DNA from: Marinobacterium halophilum
GTDB taxonomy: Bacteria > Pseudomonadota > Gammaproteobacteria > Pseudomonadales > Balneatricaceae
Direction: 5' to 3'
Assembly (NCBI RefSeq): GCF_003014615.1
Contig: NZ_PYGI01000015.1
Span: forward strand, 53,316 to 117,315
DNA length: 64,000 nt
Shown: positions 51,705 to 61,893 of the stretch, piece after piece
Layout: the number at the start of each line of letters is the position of its first letter
Numbering within the stretch: position 1 is the first letter of the stretch
The notes under the pieces: generated by a model
Told to the model about the DNA's origin: nothing
What the model saw: only the letters and a program-made list of their open reading frames with translations
The model's database searches: none
Position numbers and translations under genes: made by a program

Positions 51705-52979
51705 TTATATCGAAACCCCACGCCCAATACCTGAGTAGACCCAGCCAAGCTCCGCCATGTGGCCGGGGTCATGAATATTGCGGCCATCCAGCAGCAAGGG
51801 CGTGCGCATACGCAGGCGAATATCGTCCATATCCCGGTTCCAGAACTCTTTCCACTCCGTTACCAACATCAGAGCATCTGCCTGTGCCACAGCCGCCTCA
51901 GCGCTTGGCGCAAAAACCAGCTTATCCAGTCCACCCAGCTGCCGACGCAGGCTCGATAGCGCCATTGGGTCATAGACATGCACTTCCACTTCATGCGCCA
52001 GCAACGCCCGGATCAGCGTTAACGCAGGGCTGCCTTCAATACCCGAGGTGTTGGGCTTGAAGGCACACCCCCATATCGCCACCTTGCGGCCACGAATATC
52101 CGCCTTGAAGTAACGCCAGAACTTCTGAAACAACAGGTCTTTCTGCTGCTCATTGATGGCAAACACACTGCTCAGCAATCCTGCTTCGTTCGGGTGCGCC
52201 AACTCACGACTGAGCTGAGACAGGGTTTCCAGGAACGCTTCACCACCAAATCCACAACCGGGGTAAAGGTACTGAAAGCCGATACGGGAGTCCGTCCCCA
52301 TCCCCTGACGCACGCGCTCGATATCAATCCCCTTGTCCGCCGCCAGCTGGGCCAACTCATTCATATAACTGACGCGCGTCGCCAGCATGCCGTTAATTGC
52401 CAGCTTGCTCAGTTCGGCTTCCTTGGGTGACATCACCAGCAATGTATCGCGGCTGCGATTAAAGGGAGTCAACAGACGTCGCATCAACTGAACGGCACGC
52501 TCATCCTCACATCCCAACAAAATGCGCTCGGGGCGCGTAACACTCTCTAATGCACGTCCGGATTGAATGAACGCCGGCCAGAAAATGACTCGTATATGAC
52601 CTGCACCCTGTTCATCAAGCCATTGCTGCAACTGATCCGTAGTACCGATTGCCATCGACTGTACCAGCGCAATCAAAGGCTGCGCACCGACATTGGCAGA
52701 TACATTTTCAACGAACCCTTGTACCGCCATTTGCAACGATTCCAGCGATGCGTGGCGACAGGCAACCAACAACAGATCGCCGGCTTCCTCTGAGTCATCC
52801 AGTTGCAAGCGTCCGGCATCCCGCTGCTGTTCCAGCAATTGCAACAGATCCGGCTCACTGACATCAGACCCTTCCTCGGGGAGTTGCGCTGCTTCCAGGC
52901 TGACCCGGCACCCGGTAAACGCCAACGCGCCCGCCAGCGTCCAGGCTTCGAGATTGGAGCCCAATACACGGACCTTCAT
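51705..52979 (-). CDS. UDP-glucose/GDP-mannose dehydrogenase homologue, active-site-degenerate
   Basis: A 424-residue member of the UDP-sugar dehydrogenase family. Middle and C-terminal parts are typical: AELSKLAINGMLATRVSYMN, GMGTDSRIGFQYLYPGCGFG, AIWGCAFKPNTSGIEGSPA, DGRNIHDP. However, the catalytic Cys and the Pro-Lys-Asp that follow it (GGSCFPKD in active enzymes) read GGEAFLET, and the N-terminal NAD motif GxGxxG reads GSNLEAWTLAG. It is therefore unlikely to oxidise UDP-glucose and may be regulatory or have another role. The reading frame is intact and the ATG overlaps the pgi stop by four bases. Confidence 0.82.
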   Translation of the reverse strand: MKVRVLGSNLEAWTLAGALAFTGCRVSLEAAQLPEEGSDVSEPDLLQLLEQQRDAGRLQLDDSEEAGDLLLVACRHASLESLQMAVQGFVENVSANVGAQPLIALVQSMAIGTTDQLQQWLDEQGAGHIRVIFWPAFIQSGRALESVTRPERILLGCEDERAVQLMRRLLTPFNRSRDTLLVMSPKEAELSKLAINGMLATRVSYMNELAQLAADKGIDIERVRQGMGTDSRIGFQYLYPGCGFGGEAFLETLSQLSRELAHPNEAGLLSSVFAINEQQKDLLFQKFWRYFKADIRGRKVAIWGCAFKPNTSGIEGSPALTLIRALLAHEVEVHVYDPMALSSLRRQLGGLDKLVFAPSAEAAVAQADALMLVTEWKEFWNRDMDDIRLRMRTPLLLDGRNIHDPGHMAELGWVYSGIGRGVSI

Positions 52980-54616
52980 GCCTTACCCCCGTTATCCTGT
53001 TCAGATGCTTGTTGTTGCTGGATACTCAACGCCAATGCACGGGTCGAGGTGTCGAGTTTGGCGGCCGAGGCTGCACCGGAGTTATTCAGCAGCGGCTGCA
53101 ACTGCAACGCCACCTGCTTGCCCAGCTCAACCCCCCACTGATCAAAGGGGTTGATGCCCCAGATCACAGCCTGAGTGAACACCTTGTGTTCATACGCGGC
53201 AATTAGCGCCCCCAATGACCGCGGGTCCAGCCGCTCCAGCAACAGCGTAGAGGATGGCTGATTACCGGGGTAGCGGCGCCAGGGGGTATCATCCGCCGCC
53301 ACCGCCGCATCACCAAAGGCCAACACCCGTGATTGGGCCAGACAGTTTGCGATATTCAGCTGATGCTGCGCCAGCAGTTGCTCGTGATAGGCAATATGGG
53401 CTGTCGCCTCATAACGGCAGGCCGCCAGAATAAAGTCGGACGCCACCGCTTGCGTGCCCTGATGCAGTAGCTGATAAAAGGCGTGCTGGGCGTTGGCACC
53501 GATTTCACCCCACAGCACCGGACAGGTGGCGTAGTCCAGTGGCTCACCGGCCTGATTCACCGATTTGCCGTTACTTTCCATCTCCAGCTGCTCCAGATAG
53601 GAGGGAAAGTATTTCAAACGCCCATCGTAAGGCAGAATGGCATGGGCACGGATATCGAGAAAATTGACATTCCAGACACCCAGTAGCGCCAACATCACCG
53701 GCACATTCTGTAACAGCGGAGCGGTACGAAAGTGCTCATCCATGGCATGTGCACCAGCCAACAGCTGGCGGAACACCGACGCTCCCAGCGCCAGCGCGAT
53801 CGGCAAGCCAATCGTCGACCACAGCGAAAAGCGCCCCCCCACCCACTCCCAGAAATACAGCTGATTCTCGGCCGGAAGCCCCCAGGCCGTCATCTTATCC
53901 TGCGCCGCCGAGACGCCAATAAAGTGGCAACGCAAAAGCAACGTTTCATCATTGCAATGGCTGGCCAACCAGGAACGCACGGTATCGGCATTGGACAGGG
54001 TATCGATGGTGGTAAACGACTTGGACGAAATAATGAACAGAGTGGTTTCAGGATTGAGACGGTCCAGCAGATCAAACAGCTGACTGCCATCAATGGTGGA
54101 GGCAAAATGCACATTCAACGCACGGCCGGCAGGCTCAGCATGCTCACGCAGCCCATGCGTGACCATCAACGGCCCAAGATCACTACCACCGACCCCCAAG
54201 TTCACCACATCAGTGATGCGTTTGCCGGAAAATCCGCGCCACACACCGGCCTGCACCTTGCCGACCAAGGCCTCCATCCGCTGCAATTGCTCTTCAACAC
54301 AGGACTGGGCCGCTGTTTGCTGATCAGCGGGCACACGCAGTGCCGTATGCCAAGCCGCACGGTTTTCAGTCTTATTGACAGCTTCACCCGCCAGCAGGCG
54401 CGCTCGCTCAGCCTCAAAACCGCTCTGTTCGGCCAACTGCGCCAACGCCTGCAGCACCTCGGCATCCACACGCTGCTTACTGTAATCCAGGGTAATACCG
54501 GCACCGCTGGCACGAAAAATCGTACCCCGCGCGGGATGGGTATCAAAAAGTTCACGCAGGGGGGGCATACCGGCGGCTTTACGCTGTAACGACGGCATGG
54601 CCTGGCAGTCTTTCAT
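52976..54616 (-). CDS. pgi: Glucose-6-phosphate isomerase
   Basis: A 546-residue isomerase interconverting glucose-6-phosphate and fructose-6-phosphate, at the branch to sugar nucleotides. Signatures: NLGVGGSDLGPLMV, ISSKSFTT, GGRFSLWSTIGLPIAL, and NPFDQWGVELGKQVA. Start at ATG 54616 with AGGA upstream; an in-frame TTG at 54622 is possible. It lies in the polysaccharide locus, coupled to the degenerate dehydrogenase gene. Confidence 0.94.
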   Translation of the reverse strand: MKDCQAMPSLQRKAAGMPPLRELFDTHPARGTIFRASGAGITLDYSKQRVDAEVLQALAQLAEQSGFEAERARLLAGEAVNKTENRAAWHTALRVPADQQTAAQSCVEEQLQRMEALVGKVQAGVWRGFSGKRITDVVNLGVGGSDLGPLMVTHGLREHAEPAGRALNVHFASTIDGSQLFDLLDRLNPETTLFIISSKSFTTIDTLSNADTVRSWLASHCNDETLLLRCHFIGVSAAQDKMTAWGLPAENQLYFWEWVGGRFSLWSTIGLPIALALGASVFRQLLAGAHAMDEHFRTAPLLQNVPVMLALLGVWNVNFLDIRAHAILPYDGRLKYFPSYLEQLEMESNGKSVNQAGEPLDYATCPVLWGEIGANAQHAFYQLLHQGTQAVASDFILAACRYEATAHIAYHEQLLAQHQLNIANCLAQSRVLAFGDAAVAADDTPWRRYPGNQPSSTLLLERLDPRSLGALIAAYEHKVFTQAVIWGINPFDQWGVELGKQVALQLQPLLNNSGAASAAKLDTSTRALALSIQQQQASEQDNGGKA

Positions 54617-54691
54617 TGCCAATCAATCCTTGTCTGAACGGGTTAAGGTGTAACTGAAAGGAGTTTAACGCAGTCAGTCCAAGCAGGCTCA

Positions 54692-55246
54692 TTATTTGCC
54701 AGGCACTCGATCACCCGCTCCTTTACCAGCAACGGTCATGAGGATGTACTTGAAATATGCCCCAACCGTGAGGCTTTGCAACATTTTCTGGTCGGTTTCA
54801 GCCAATAGCGTCGGGGTCGACATATCGATATCCTTCACTTGTGCCAACCCGGTAATTCCCGGGCGTACATTCAGCACGCCGCGCTGTTCACGCTCGGCGA
54901 TCAGCTCCTGCTGATTAAACAGACAGGGGCGCGGCCCGACCAGGCTCATCTCACCTTTGAGCACATTCCACAGCTGCGGTAGCTCATCCAACTTGGTACG
55001 ACGCAAGAAGCGGCCAAAGGACGTGATCGCATCAGCACTGGCCAAATGGCTGGCCACCGAAGTGGTGTCCTTACGCATGGTGCGAAACTTGACCAGCGTG
55101 AACGGCTTTTTATGCCGTCCCACCCGCTCCTGCCGGAAAATGGGCGAACCGGTATCAAAAAAACCAATAACCGTTAGCAACAACAGTACCGGAAAACCAA
55201 ACACCAACCCCAGTAAAGAAAATACAAAATCAAACAACCGGATCAC
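54692..55246 (-). CDS. Initiating sugar-phosphate transferase (bacterial sugar transferase family)
   Basis: A 184-residue membrane-associated transferase of the WbaP/PglC catalytic-core size. It has one N-terminal reentrant hydrophobic helix (FVFSLLGLVFGFPVLLLLTV), the PIFRQERVGRHKKPFTLVKF motif, TKLDELPQLWNVLKGEMSLV and GPRP. It puts the first sugar phosphate on undecaprenyl phosphate. The start is GTG 55246 (no better ATG). It lies downstream of the epimerase pair in the arrangement seen for wbpV-wbpL. Confidence 0.86.
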   Translation of the reverse strand: MIRLFDFVFSLLGLVFGFPVLLLLTVIGFFDTGSPIFRQERVGRHKKPFTLVKFRTMRKDTTSVASHLASADAITSFGRFLRRTKLDELPQLWNVLKGEMSLVGPRPCLFNQQELIAEREQRGVLNVRPGITGLAQVKDIDMSTPTLLAETDQKMLQSLTVGAYFKYILMTVAGKGAGDRVPGK

Positions 55247-55307
55247 ATCAACACCCTTATTATTTCACTAATAAATTTTAAATTAAAAACCAGGATACAT
55301 TCCCTAA

Positions 55308-56246
55308 TTAATTATTTTTTTTATCAAAACAGCGCTGTAAACCTTCCTTCACTGAAACAGGAGGCTCCCACCCTAATAATGTACGGGACTTAGAAATATC
55401 CACCTGTAAAGAGCCTAATAAACGCTGAGCTAGCGCCTTTTTACCCAAAAACCTTGCACACAGCATTAATACTCCAGCAGGGATTGGCAACAAACGCGAA
55501 GGCTTACCCATTGTACTGGCAACACCAATCAACAATTCAGTAGTAGACAAGTCATGACCATCACTAACAAGAAATGTTTGATTAGCCGCCGCAGGATGGT
55601 TAATACAAAGCGTAATCAGATCAACCAAATTATCGAGTGCTACCAGTGAACGTTGATTGTGAATAGCACCAAACGGCAGTGGAATGCCTTTTTCAACCCA
55701 GCGTATTAAGTTACCAAAATTACCCGGTGCATTATATCCATATGCTAGTGGTGGACGTAAAACAACCAATTCCATTCCAGTTGCCTTTTGTATATCCCAC
55801 AAACCTTGCTCAGCTTCCCATTTGGACTGAGCGTAAGGTTCAACAGGATTGGGTAAATCATCTTCGGTAAACGGGCAAGTATTTATATTTCCATTCACAC
55901 CAATAGTACTAATAAAAACAAATCGTCTAATACCCGCTTTTGCTGCTTGGCGAGCAAGGTTAAGCGTACCGCCCACATTGATTCTACGATATTCCGCAAG
56001 AGGGTCACTTGCCAAGTCCTTCATAATATGGGCACGACCTGCTGCATGAACAACTACTTGCTGGTTACGCAAAGCTGCTGACCAATCAGTATCCCAATCT
56101 AGATCATCAACCATAACACATGGTACATGCTCTGGTACTGAATGACTCCGTACAGCGGCTGTTAAATCAACGCTTGTTTTGTTCAATAAACAATCTACAA
56201 GCCGACGACCAACAAAACCCGTTGCCCCTGTTAACAATACATTCAC
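55308..56246 (-). CDS. NAD-dependent sugar epimerase/reductase (copy B, WbpV-like)
   Basis: Extended SDR of 312 residues: VLLTGATGFVGRRLVD for NAD, HAAGRAHIM, the catalytic Tyr/Lys in PYAQSKWEAE, and LRPPLAYGYNAPGNF. Related to WbpV/WbiG-type 4-epimerases or 4-ketoreductases that act with WbpM and an initiating transferase. Start GTG 56246. It is clearly a paralogue of the gene immediately upstream; both keep their active-site residues, and its DNA is noticeably more AT-rich than the housekeeping genes. Confidence 0.83.
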   Translation of the reverse strand: MNVLLTGATGFVGRRLVDCLLNKTSVDLTAAVRSHSVPEHVPCVMVDDLDWDTDWSAALRNQQVVVHAAGRAHIMKDLASDPLAEYRRINVGGTLNLARQAAKAGIRRFVFISTIGVNGNINTCPFTEDDLPNPVEPYAQSKWEAEQGLWDIQKATGMELVVLRPPLAYGYNAPGNFGNLIRWVEKGIPLPFGAIHNQRSLVALDNLVDLITLCINHPAAANQTFLVSDGHDLSTTELLIGVASTMGKPSRLLPIPAGVLMLCARFLGKKALAQRLLGSLQVDISKSRTLLGWEPPVSVKEGLQRCFDKKNN

Positions 56247-56300
56247 TATCGCCGGCGCTCCGCATACTTTATTTGCATCATTGTGTTGATACCGTAGTAC

Positions 56301-57257
56301 CTAAGCATCAGTAAAACATCGCTTAAGCCCCTCGTTCACGCTGATTGGCGGATTCCATCCTAATATTTCACGTGCTTTGGTAATATCGACTTGTAAAGAA
56401 CCCAGCAGCCGCTGCACCACTGATTTTTTATTCAACAGCTTCGCGCCTGTCATTAATAGCCCAGCCGGAACTGGAACCAAGCGGGAAGGTTTACCGATAG
56501 CTTTTGCAACACCGCTCAACAACTCTGTGGTAGATAAGTCTTGCCCATCGCCCGCCAAGAACACCTGATTAGCCGCTGCTGGGTGATTAATACATGTGAG
56601 AATAAGGTCAACCAAGTTATCCAAAGCGACGAGTGTACGCTGATTATTAACAGACCCCAGGGGTAAAGGCACTCCTTTTTTCACAAGTCTAACCATACTG
56701 GCAAAATTGCCTTTTACGCCCGGACCATATACCAAAGGGGGGCGAATGATCACAACTTCCATACCTGTTTGAATGGCCAGCGCCTGAAGCCCCTGTTCAG
56801 CTTCTAATTTGGACATACCATAAGCATCTTCAGGAGCAGGCATATCATCAGCTGTAAACGGCTTACCTAAACTCGTTTGTTCACCGTTCACTTTGATAGA
56901 GCTTATAAAAATAAAACGCTTAACACCCGCTGATGCCGCTTGGCGGGCTAAATTGAGAGTGCCGTCAACGTTAACCTTATGGTATTCGGCCTGCGGCTTA
57001 CCCCCCCTCCCTTTCATGATGTGGGTACGAGCGGCAGCGTGAATGACAACTTGCCGACCATTCAGAGCAGAAGACCAGTCAGTAAGTTGATCCAACTCAC
57101 CAACCTCCACGAGTCTACAAAAATATTTTTTAGCAGGCTCTATCATTCTGACACTACCAACACAATCGATAACTCCCAATTTAGCCAGAGATCTCGCTAT
57201 AGCCCCTCCAACAAAACCTGTTACCCCCGTTACCAATACTCTGGTGTGTTTTGTCAT
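56301..57257 (-). CDS. NAD-dependent sugar epimerase/reductase (copy A, WbpV-like)
   Basis: Extended SDR of 318 residues with VLVTGVTGFVGGAIARSL, HAAARTHIMKG, active-site YGMSKLEAE, and RPPLVYGPGVKGNF. The last 150 residues track copy B nearly position for position (VALDNLVDLI, CINHPAAANQ, DLSTTELL, GKPSRL, RLLGSLQVDI). ATG 57257 overlaps the glycosyltransferase stop by four bases. A tandem duplication followed by divergence is likely. Confidence 0.84.
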   Translation of the reverse strand: MTKHTRVLVTGVTGFVGGAIARSLAKLGVIDCVGSVRMIEPAKKYFCRLVEVGELDQLTDWSSALNGRQVVIHAAARTHIMKGRGGKPQAEYHKVNVDGTLNLARQAASAGVKRFIFISSIKVNGEQTSLGKPFTADDMPAPEDAYGMSKLEAEQGLQALAIQTGMEVVIIRPPLVYGPGVKGNFASMVRLVKKGVPLPLGSVNNQRTLVALDNLVDLILTCINHPAAANQVFLAGDGQDLSTTELLSGVAKAIGKPSRLVPVPAGLLMTGAKLLNKKSVVQRLLGSLQVDITKAREILGWNPPISVNEGLKRCFTDA

Positions 57258-58390
57258 TGTTCCAAATGTTCCTGGTAAATGCTCATATGCTGCGCCACTA
57301 TATTTTCAATAGTAAACGCGTCCTCTGCTAAACGTCTGCCTGCACGCCCCATCCGCTCTCTTAGTTCTGGCTCTTCAACCAACTTCTGGATCGCATCTGC
57401 CAGTAAGCTAGCATTTCTAATCGGCACCAATAATCCTGTTACATCAGGTATAATCGCATCTCGACACCCTGGTACGTCCGTGGTGACCACTGCACGCCCG
57501 CAGGCTGCGGCCTCTATCAAGCTTTTCGGCAATCCCTCTCGGTAGGACGGCAAACAAACAACGTTCGCAGCAGCATACTGATCAGCAATATCCTTACGGT
57601 AGCCAAGCAACTCAACCGTTCCTTCACAAGCCCAAGCATCCAGCTCATGCTGAGTAACTGTCGTTGGGTTACCTGGATCAGGCGACCCGATCAAACGCAT
57701 TTTCAGATCAGTACCTCTTTGATGTAAGAGGCGTGAGGCTTCAATGTAATCTAGAGTACCCTTATCTTTTAATAAACGAGCAGCCATTACCACAACTGGT
57801 GTTCCAACTGGCTCGGGGACATAAGGATAGTCTGCCAAATCAACACCTGAACCACGTATCATAAACGTTTCAGTTGAGCGAACCACGCCCAATTCGAGTA
57901 AAGTATCCCGGTCATCAGGGTTCTGAAAAATTACCGTCAAGCGCTTCTGCTTAAAAGCTGTGGAATATAAAAATGTTACTAACCATCGACGTAATTTAGC
58001 GGCTATTGATGATGCCAAAAACACAGTTCCCAACCCGGAAACGGCCGCAACTACCGATTTTATACCGACAATTCGAGCAGAAATTCCACCATACAATACT
58101 GGCTTAATTGTAATCAAATGCACCAAGTCAGGCTTAACAGCACGAAACAACCTGGTTAAAAATAATATTGTTTTCAACTCCCTTATTGGATTTTGTCCGC
58201 TACGAGCAAAGGGTATTGTGTAATGAAAAAAACCGTATTCTCTAACCTTTTCAACATCAGGTCCGTTGGCCGTTGCAACATGTACTTCATAGCCAAATTT
58301 TTGTGCCGCTAATGCTAATGGCAAGCGATGCGATAGGAAAAATTCAGGCGCATTCACCACAAATAAAATTTTCTTTGGCCTGTTATTCAA
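57254..58390 (-). CDS. Glycosyltransferase, GT4 family
   Basis: A retaining GT4 (GT-B) transferase of 378 residues. N-terminal acceptor domain FVVNAPEFFLSHRLPLALAA; C-terminal donor domain with PSYREGLPKSLIEAAACGRAV, the E-x7-E type nucleotide-sugar motif. Similar proteins add GalNAc, glucose or fucosamine-type sugars to lipid-linked O-units. The only available start is TTG 58390; upstream stop codons exclude a longer form. Confidence 0.82.
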   Translation of the reverse strand: MNNRPKKILFVVNAPEFFLSHRLPLALAAQKFGYEVHVATANGPDVEKVREYGFFHYTIPFARSGQNPIRELKTILFLTRLFRAVKPDLVHLITIKPVLYGGISARIVGIKSVVAAVSGLGTVFLASSIAAKLRRWLVTFLYSTAFKQKRLTVIFQNPDDRDTLLELGVVRSTETFMIRGSGVDLADYPYVPEPVGTPVVVMAARLLKDKGTLDYIEASRLLHQRGTDLKMRLIGSPDPGNPTTVTQHELDAWACEGTVELLGYRKDIADQYAAANVVCLPSYREGLPKSLIEAAACGRAVVTTDVPGCRDAIIPDVTGLLVPIRNASLLADAIQKLVEEPELRERMGRAGRRLAEDAFTIENIVAQHMSIYQEHLEQ

Positions 58391-58397
58391 TATGATA

Positions 58398-59420
58398 TCA
58401 ACTCACATTCTCAACATACCAAGGCATAGCCTTGGCTATGCCTTCCATGATGTGATATTCCGGCGCATAGCCCAGCTTGTCCGCAGCCTTGCTAATGTCT
58501 GCCTGTGAATGGCGTACGTCACCGGCGCGGAAATCGCGATAAACCGGGGCATTCTCGTAAGGCTTGCCATTTTCAGTCAAGGCTGCCTGTAATGCGCGGT
58601 AAAGATCATTCAGTGTGGTTCGGTCGCCTACGGCCACGTTGTAGACTTCGTTTTTGGCACCATCCTCAACTGTGGCGGCCAGTAGATTGGCCTGTACCGC
58701 ATTTTCGATGAAGCAGAAATCACGACTGGTTTCACCATCGCCATTAATGCACACATCGTCACCCTGAATCATGGAGGCCGTCCATTTCGGTATCACTGCT
58801 GCATATGCACCATTAGGATCTTGACGCTTACCAAAAACATTGAAGTAGCGCAGACCTATAGTATTGAAGCCGTAGGTTTTAGCAAAAACATCAGCATAAA
58901 GCTCATTCACATATTTGGTCACCGCATAGGGTGACAAAGGTTTGCCGATATTCTCTTCCACCTTGGGCAACGCTGGGTGATCCCCGTAGGTGGAGCTACT
59001 GGCAGCGTAGGTGAAACTCTTAACTTCAGCATCACGCGCAGCAACCAACATATTCAGAAAACCGCTGATGTTTGTGGCGTTGGTGGTGATGGGATCATTA
59101 ATGGAGCGCGGCACAGACCCCAACGCGGCTTGGTGCAGTACATAGTCCACGCCAGCACAGGCTTTCTGACAGTCATCCAGGTGACGGATATCACCTTCAA
59201 CTAAGGTAAAACCAGCCCATTGATCCGGCGTGACCAGTTTCTGAACTTCATCCAAGTTGTACTGATGACCGGTAGCGAAGTTATCTAGCCCCACCACTCG
59301 CTGGTTCAACTTCAGTAGATGCTCAAGTAGATTAGAACCAATAAAACCGGCCACTCCGGTGATCAGCCAGGTTTTAGAGTGTGCTGACAGTGATTCCAGT
59401 AGTTGTTGATAAGCAGTCAT
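58398..59420 (-). CDS. tviC: UDP-N-acetylglucosamine 4-epimerase (WbpP/TviC type)
   Basis: Extended SDR of 340 residues: [41 protein letters not shown], the active-site [13 protein letters not shown], and [20 protein letters not shown]. WbpP/TviC proteins epimerise UDP-GlcNAc or UDP-GlcNAcA at C4. With the neighbouring TviB-type dehydrogenase it would supply UDP-GalNAcA. ATG 59420; 28 bases after the dehydrogenase stop. Confidence 0.9.
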   Translation of the reverse strand: MTAYQQLLESLSAHSKTWLITGVAGFIGSNLLEHLLKLNQRVVGLDNFATGHQYNLDEVQKLVTPDQWAGFTLVEGDIRHLDDCQKACAGVDYVLHQAALGSVPRSINDPITTNATNISGFLNMLVAARDAEVKSFTYAASSSTYGDHPALPKVEENIGKPLSPYAVTKYVNELYADVFAKTYGFNTIGLRYFNVFGKRQDPNGAYAAVIPKWTASMIQGDDVCINGDGETSRDFCFIENAVQANLLAATVEDGAKNEVYNVAVGDRTTLNDLYRALQAALTENGKPYENAPVYRDFRAGDVRHSQADISKAADKLGYAPEYHIMEGIAKAMPWYVENVS

Positions 59421-59448
59421 ATATATATCGCTCAGTCTTTCCAGTAAA

Positions 59449-60717
59449 TTACAGGCGTAGGTCGCTGGCCTCAGCCGGTAGAATGTATTTCAAATCATAA
59501 AGCACGTGCGTGCCCTTACCCAAAGCACGAATCTGTTTAGCACCCATATCCGTGAATTGCTTATGGGAAACCGCCAACACGATCGCATCATACTCACCTG
59601 CTGCAGGCGCACTGATTGGGCTGATGCTGTACTCGTGCTCTGCCTCTTCCGGATTGATCCACGGATCATAGCAATCAACCTGAACACCGTAATCTTTCAG
59701 CTCATCAACGATATTCACCACTTTAGTGTTGCGCAAGTCCGGGCAGTTCTCTTTAAACGTCAACCCCATTACCAGTATCCGTGCACCTTCCACATGGATA
59801 CGCTTTTTCAGCATGGCCTTCACCAGTTGACTGGCTACATATGCCCCCATACCATCATTCAGACGACGACCCGCCAATATAATCTCTGGATGATAACCAA
59901 CCGACTGCGCCTTGTGAGTCAAATAATAGGGGTCAACACCAATACAATGCCCCCCTACCAAGCCGGGGCGGAACGGCAGGAAGTTCCATTTTGTACCGGC
60001 GGCTTTCAATACCTCTTCAGTATCAATGCCCAGCTTGTTGAAGATCAGCGCCAATTCATTAATCAGGCCAATGTTGACATCTCGCTGGGTGTTTTCGATC
60101 ACCTTGGCCGCTTCTGCCACTTTGATGGAACTTGCTTTGTAAGTACCGGCAGTGATAACGGAGCGGTAAAGCTGATCCACGGTGTCCGCTATTTCAGGCG
60201 TGGAGCCGGAGGTCACTTTGAGGATCGTGGTAACACGGTGTTCTTTGTCGCCCGGGTTGATACGCTCTGGGCTGTAGCCACAAAAGAAGTCCTGGTTAAA
60301 GGTTAAGCCCGATACCCGCTCCAGCACCGGCACACAGTCTTCTTCAGTTGCACCTGGATAAACAGTGGATTCATAAATTACGATATCACCCTGCTTAAGT
60401 ACCTTGCCGATGGTTTCACTAGCCTTGATTAGCGGAGTAAGGTCCGGCTGTTTGTGCTCATTAATCGGCGTTGGTACGGTGACAATAAATACGTTGCAGG
60501 CTTTCAGGTCATCCAGCGAGCTGCTGTAAGTAAGGTGCCTAGCCTCTGTCAGCTCATAATCGTCTACTTCCAGCGTGCTGTCGTGGCCCTGCTGAAGCTC
60601 AGCCAGACGTGCGGTATTGATATCAAAACCCAGGGTAGGATATTGCTTGCCGAATTCGACCGCGAGAGGCAGGCCAACGTAGCCAAGGCCAATGATGGCG
60701 ATATGTGTATTTTGCAT
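59449..60717 (-). CDS. tviB: UDP-N-acetylglucosamine 6-dehydrogenase (WbpA/TviB type)
   Basis: Nucleotide-sugar dehydrogenase of 422 residues, oxidising C6 to a uronic acid. The NAD motif [13 protein letters not shown], the catalytic Cys in [14 protein letters not shown], and the C-terminal [14 protein letters not shown] are intact, in contrast to the degenerate homologue at 51.7 kb. ATG 60717 (MQNTHIA) is chosen; an in-frame TTG at 60732 exists. It pairs with the downstream TviC-type epimerase. Confidence 0.91.
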   Translation of the reverse strand: MQNTHIAIIGLGYVGLPLAVEFGKQYPTLGFDINTARLAELQQGHDSTLEVDDYELTEARHLTYSSSLDDLKACNVFIVTVPTPINEHKQPDLTPLIKASETIGKVLKQGDIVIYESTVYPGATEEDCVPVLERVSGLTFNQDFFCGYSPERINPGDKEHRVTTILKVTSGSTPEIADTVDQLYRSVITAGTYKASSIKVAEAAKVIENTQRDVNIGLINELALIFNKLGIDTEEVLKAAGTKWNFLPFRPGLVGGHCIGVDPYYLTHKAQSVGYHPEIILAGRRLNDGMGAYVASQLVKAMLKKRIHVEGARILVMGLTFKENCPDLRNTKVVNIVDELKDYGVQVDCYDPWINPEEAEHEYSISPISAPAAGEYDAIVLAVSHKQFTDMGAKQIRALGKGTHVLYDLKYILPAEASDLRL

Positions 60718-60759
60718 AAGTTTAAAATCCAAACGCGTAAATGAACTTGAATCGAAGAG

Positions 60760-61893
60760 TTATTTGGAGTTGATCAACGATGTATACAGATCGTAATAGC
60801 GCCGACTGATAACATCCATGGTGAAGTGTTCACGAATACGAGTGGCTGCCGCGTCACCCAGTGCTGCTCTTTCAGCGACTGGTAGGGATAGCATGGCACT
60901 GAGCTTTTCTGCTAACCGATCCGGTGACGCTGCAGGCACCACCCACTCAGGCTTATCCAACAGATAGGCTGCATCGCCAACATCAGTGGTCACACAAGGT
61001 AAGCCAACTGCCATTGCCTCACCCAATACGTTTGGGAAGCCTTCGGTAACGGAATGCAGGCAAAAAACATCACTGGCTTGCAGGCAAGCAGAGACATCGT
61101 TGCGCTCCCCTAACAGATAAAAGGCATCGGCTTGCCCCGTTGCGTCGATCAATGCCATCAGCTGCGGGTTAGAATGCTCAAGATCACGTCCCACCAGCAT
61201 AAACTTGACACCGTTACGCTGTGCAGCGACTTTCCCAGCCGCTTTAATAAAGGTCTTATGGTCTTTGACCGGGTTATAACGGCCAACAGATACCACAAGC
61301 TTGCAGTCATGGCTTATTCCCAGATCATCCCGAATGCTGGTTATAGAAGTGTGCGTGGACAACAGCTTATCAAGATCAAACCCGTTGGGTATCACCTGCA
61401 TTTTATTCGGTGCATAGCCAACCGTCTCATGCACTTGGCGGGAAGCATCTGCCGCGCACACAATCACACGCGGTAAACGCCCTGACAACCAGGCACATAG
61501 CTTGCGAATCAGCAGGGTAACTTTACTCCCTCCCTTGCGGATATCGGTACTGCGAATGCACCATACCAAATTACGCAAGCCTACACTGCTCGCCGCAAGC
61601 CCTCCAAGTAGGTCGGCATGGTACATCCATGTATGAACAACGTCAGGACGCAATCGCCGAAGTAACTTACGTAACTTAAAAAAAGCCGCCGGGCCTTTGG
61701 CTATGGAAAACATACCCAAACAGTGTAACTCAACCCCCTGCTCGTTTAACTGCCCTCCCAGCACACCCTGATCAGTTAAAGAGATAACCACATGCTCTAT
61801 ATCTGACTGTTGGCTGTGCGACTCAATCAGGCGTTTGAGCATCAGCTCGGCGCCCCCCACATTCAAGCCAATGATGACATGTGCGACTTTCAC
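60760..61893 (-). CDS. Glycosyltransferase, GT4 family
   Basis: GT4 transferase of 377 residues. N-terminal VAHVIIGLNVGGAELMLKRLI is typical of GT-B enzymes with a glycine-rich acceptor loop; the C-terminal donor motif is HSVTEGFPNVLGEAMAVGLP. The start is GTG 61893, which overlaps the asparagine synthase stop as GTGA; the frame to 61932 is inside that gene. Donor and acceptor cannot be deduced. Confidence 0.82.
   Translation of the reverse strand: MKVAHVIIGLNVGGAELMLKRLIESHSQQSDIEHVVISLTDQGVLGGQLNEQGVELHCLGMFSIAKGPAAFFKLRKLLRRLRPDVVHTWMYHADLLGGLAASSVGLRNLVWCIRSTDIRKGGSKVTLLIRKLCAWLSGRLPRVIVCAADASRQVHETVGYAPNKMQVIPNGFDLDKLLSTHTSITSIRDDLGISHDCKLVVSVGRYNPVKDHKTFIKAAGKVAAQRNGVKFMLVGRDLEHSNPQLMALIDATGQADAFYLLGERNDVSACLQASDVFCLHSVTEGFPNVLGEAMAVGLPCVTTDVGDAAYLLDKPEWVVPAASPDRLAEKLSAMLSLPVAERAALGDAAATRIREHFTMDVISRRYYDLYTSLINSK

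Noticed and set aside
53732..54589. A 285-codon plus-strand open frame
   Set aside because: Antisense to pgi, whose motifs are complete; basic shadow composition.
55368..55380. Another REP-like GGCTCCCA core
   Set aside because: It lies inside the epimerase coding sequence and lacks the inverted partner.
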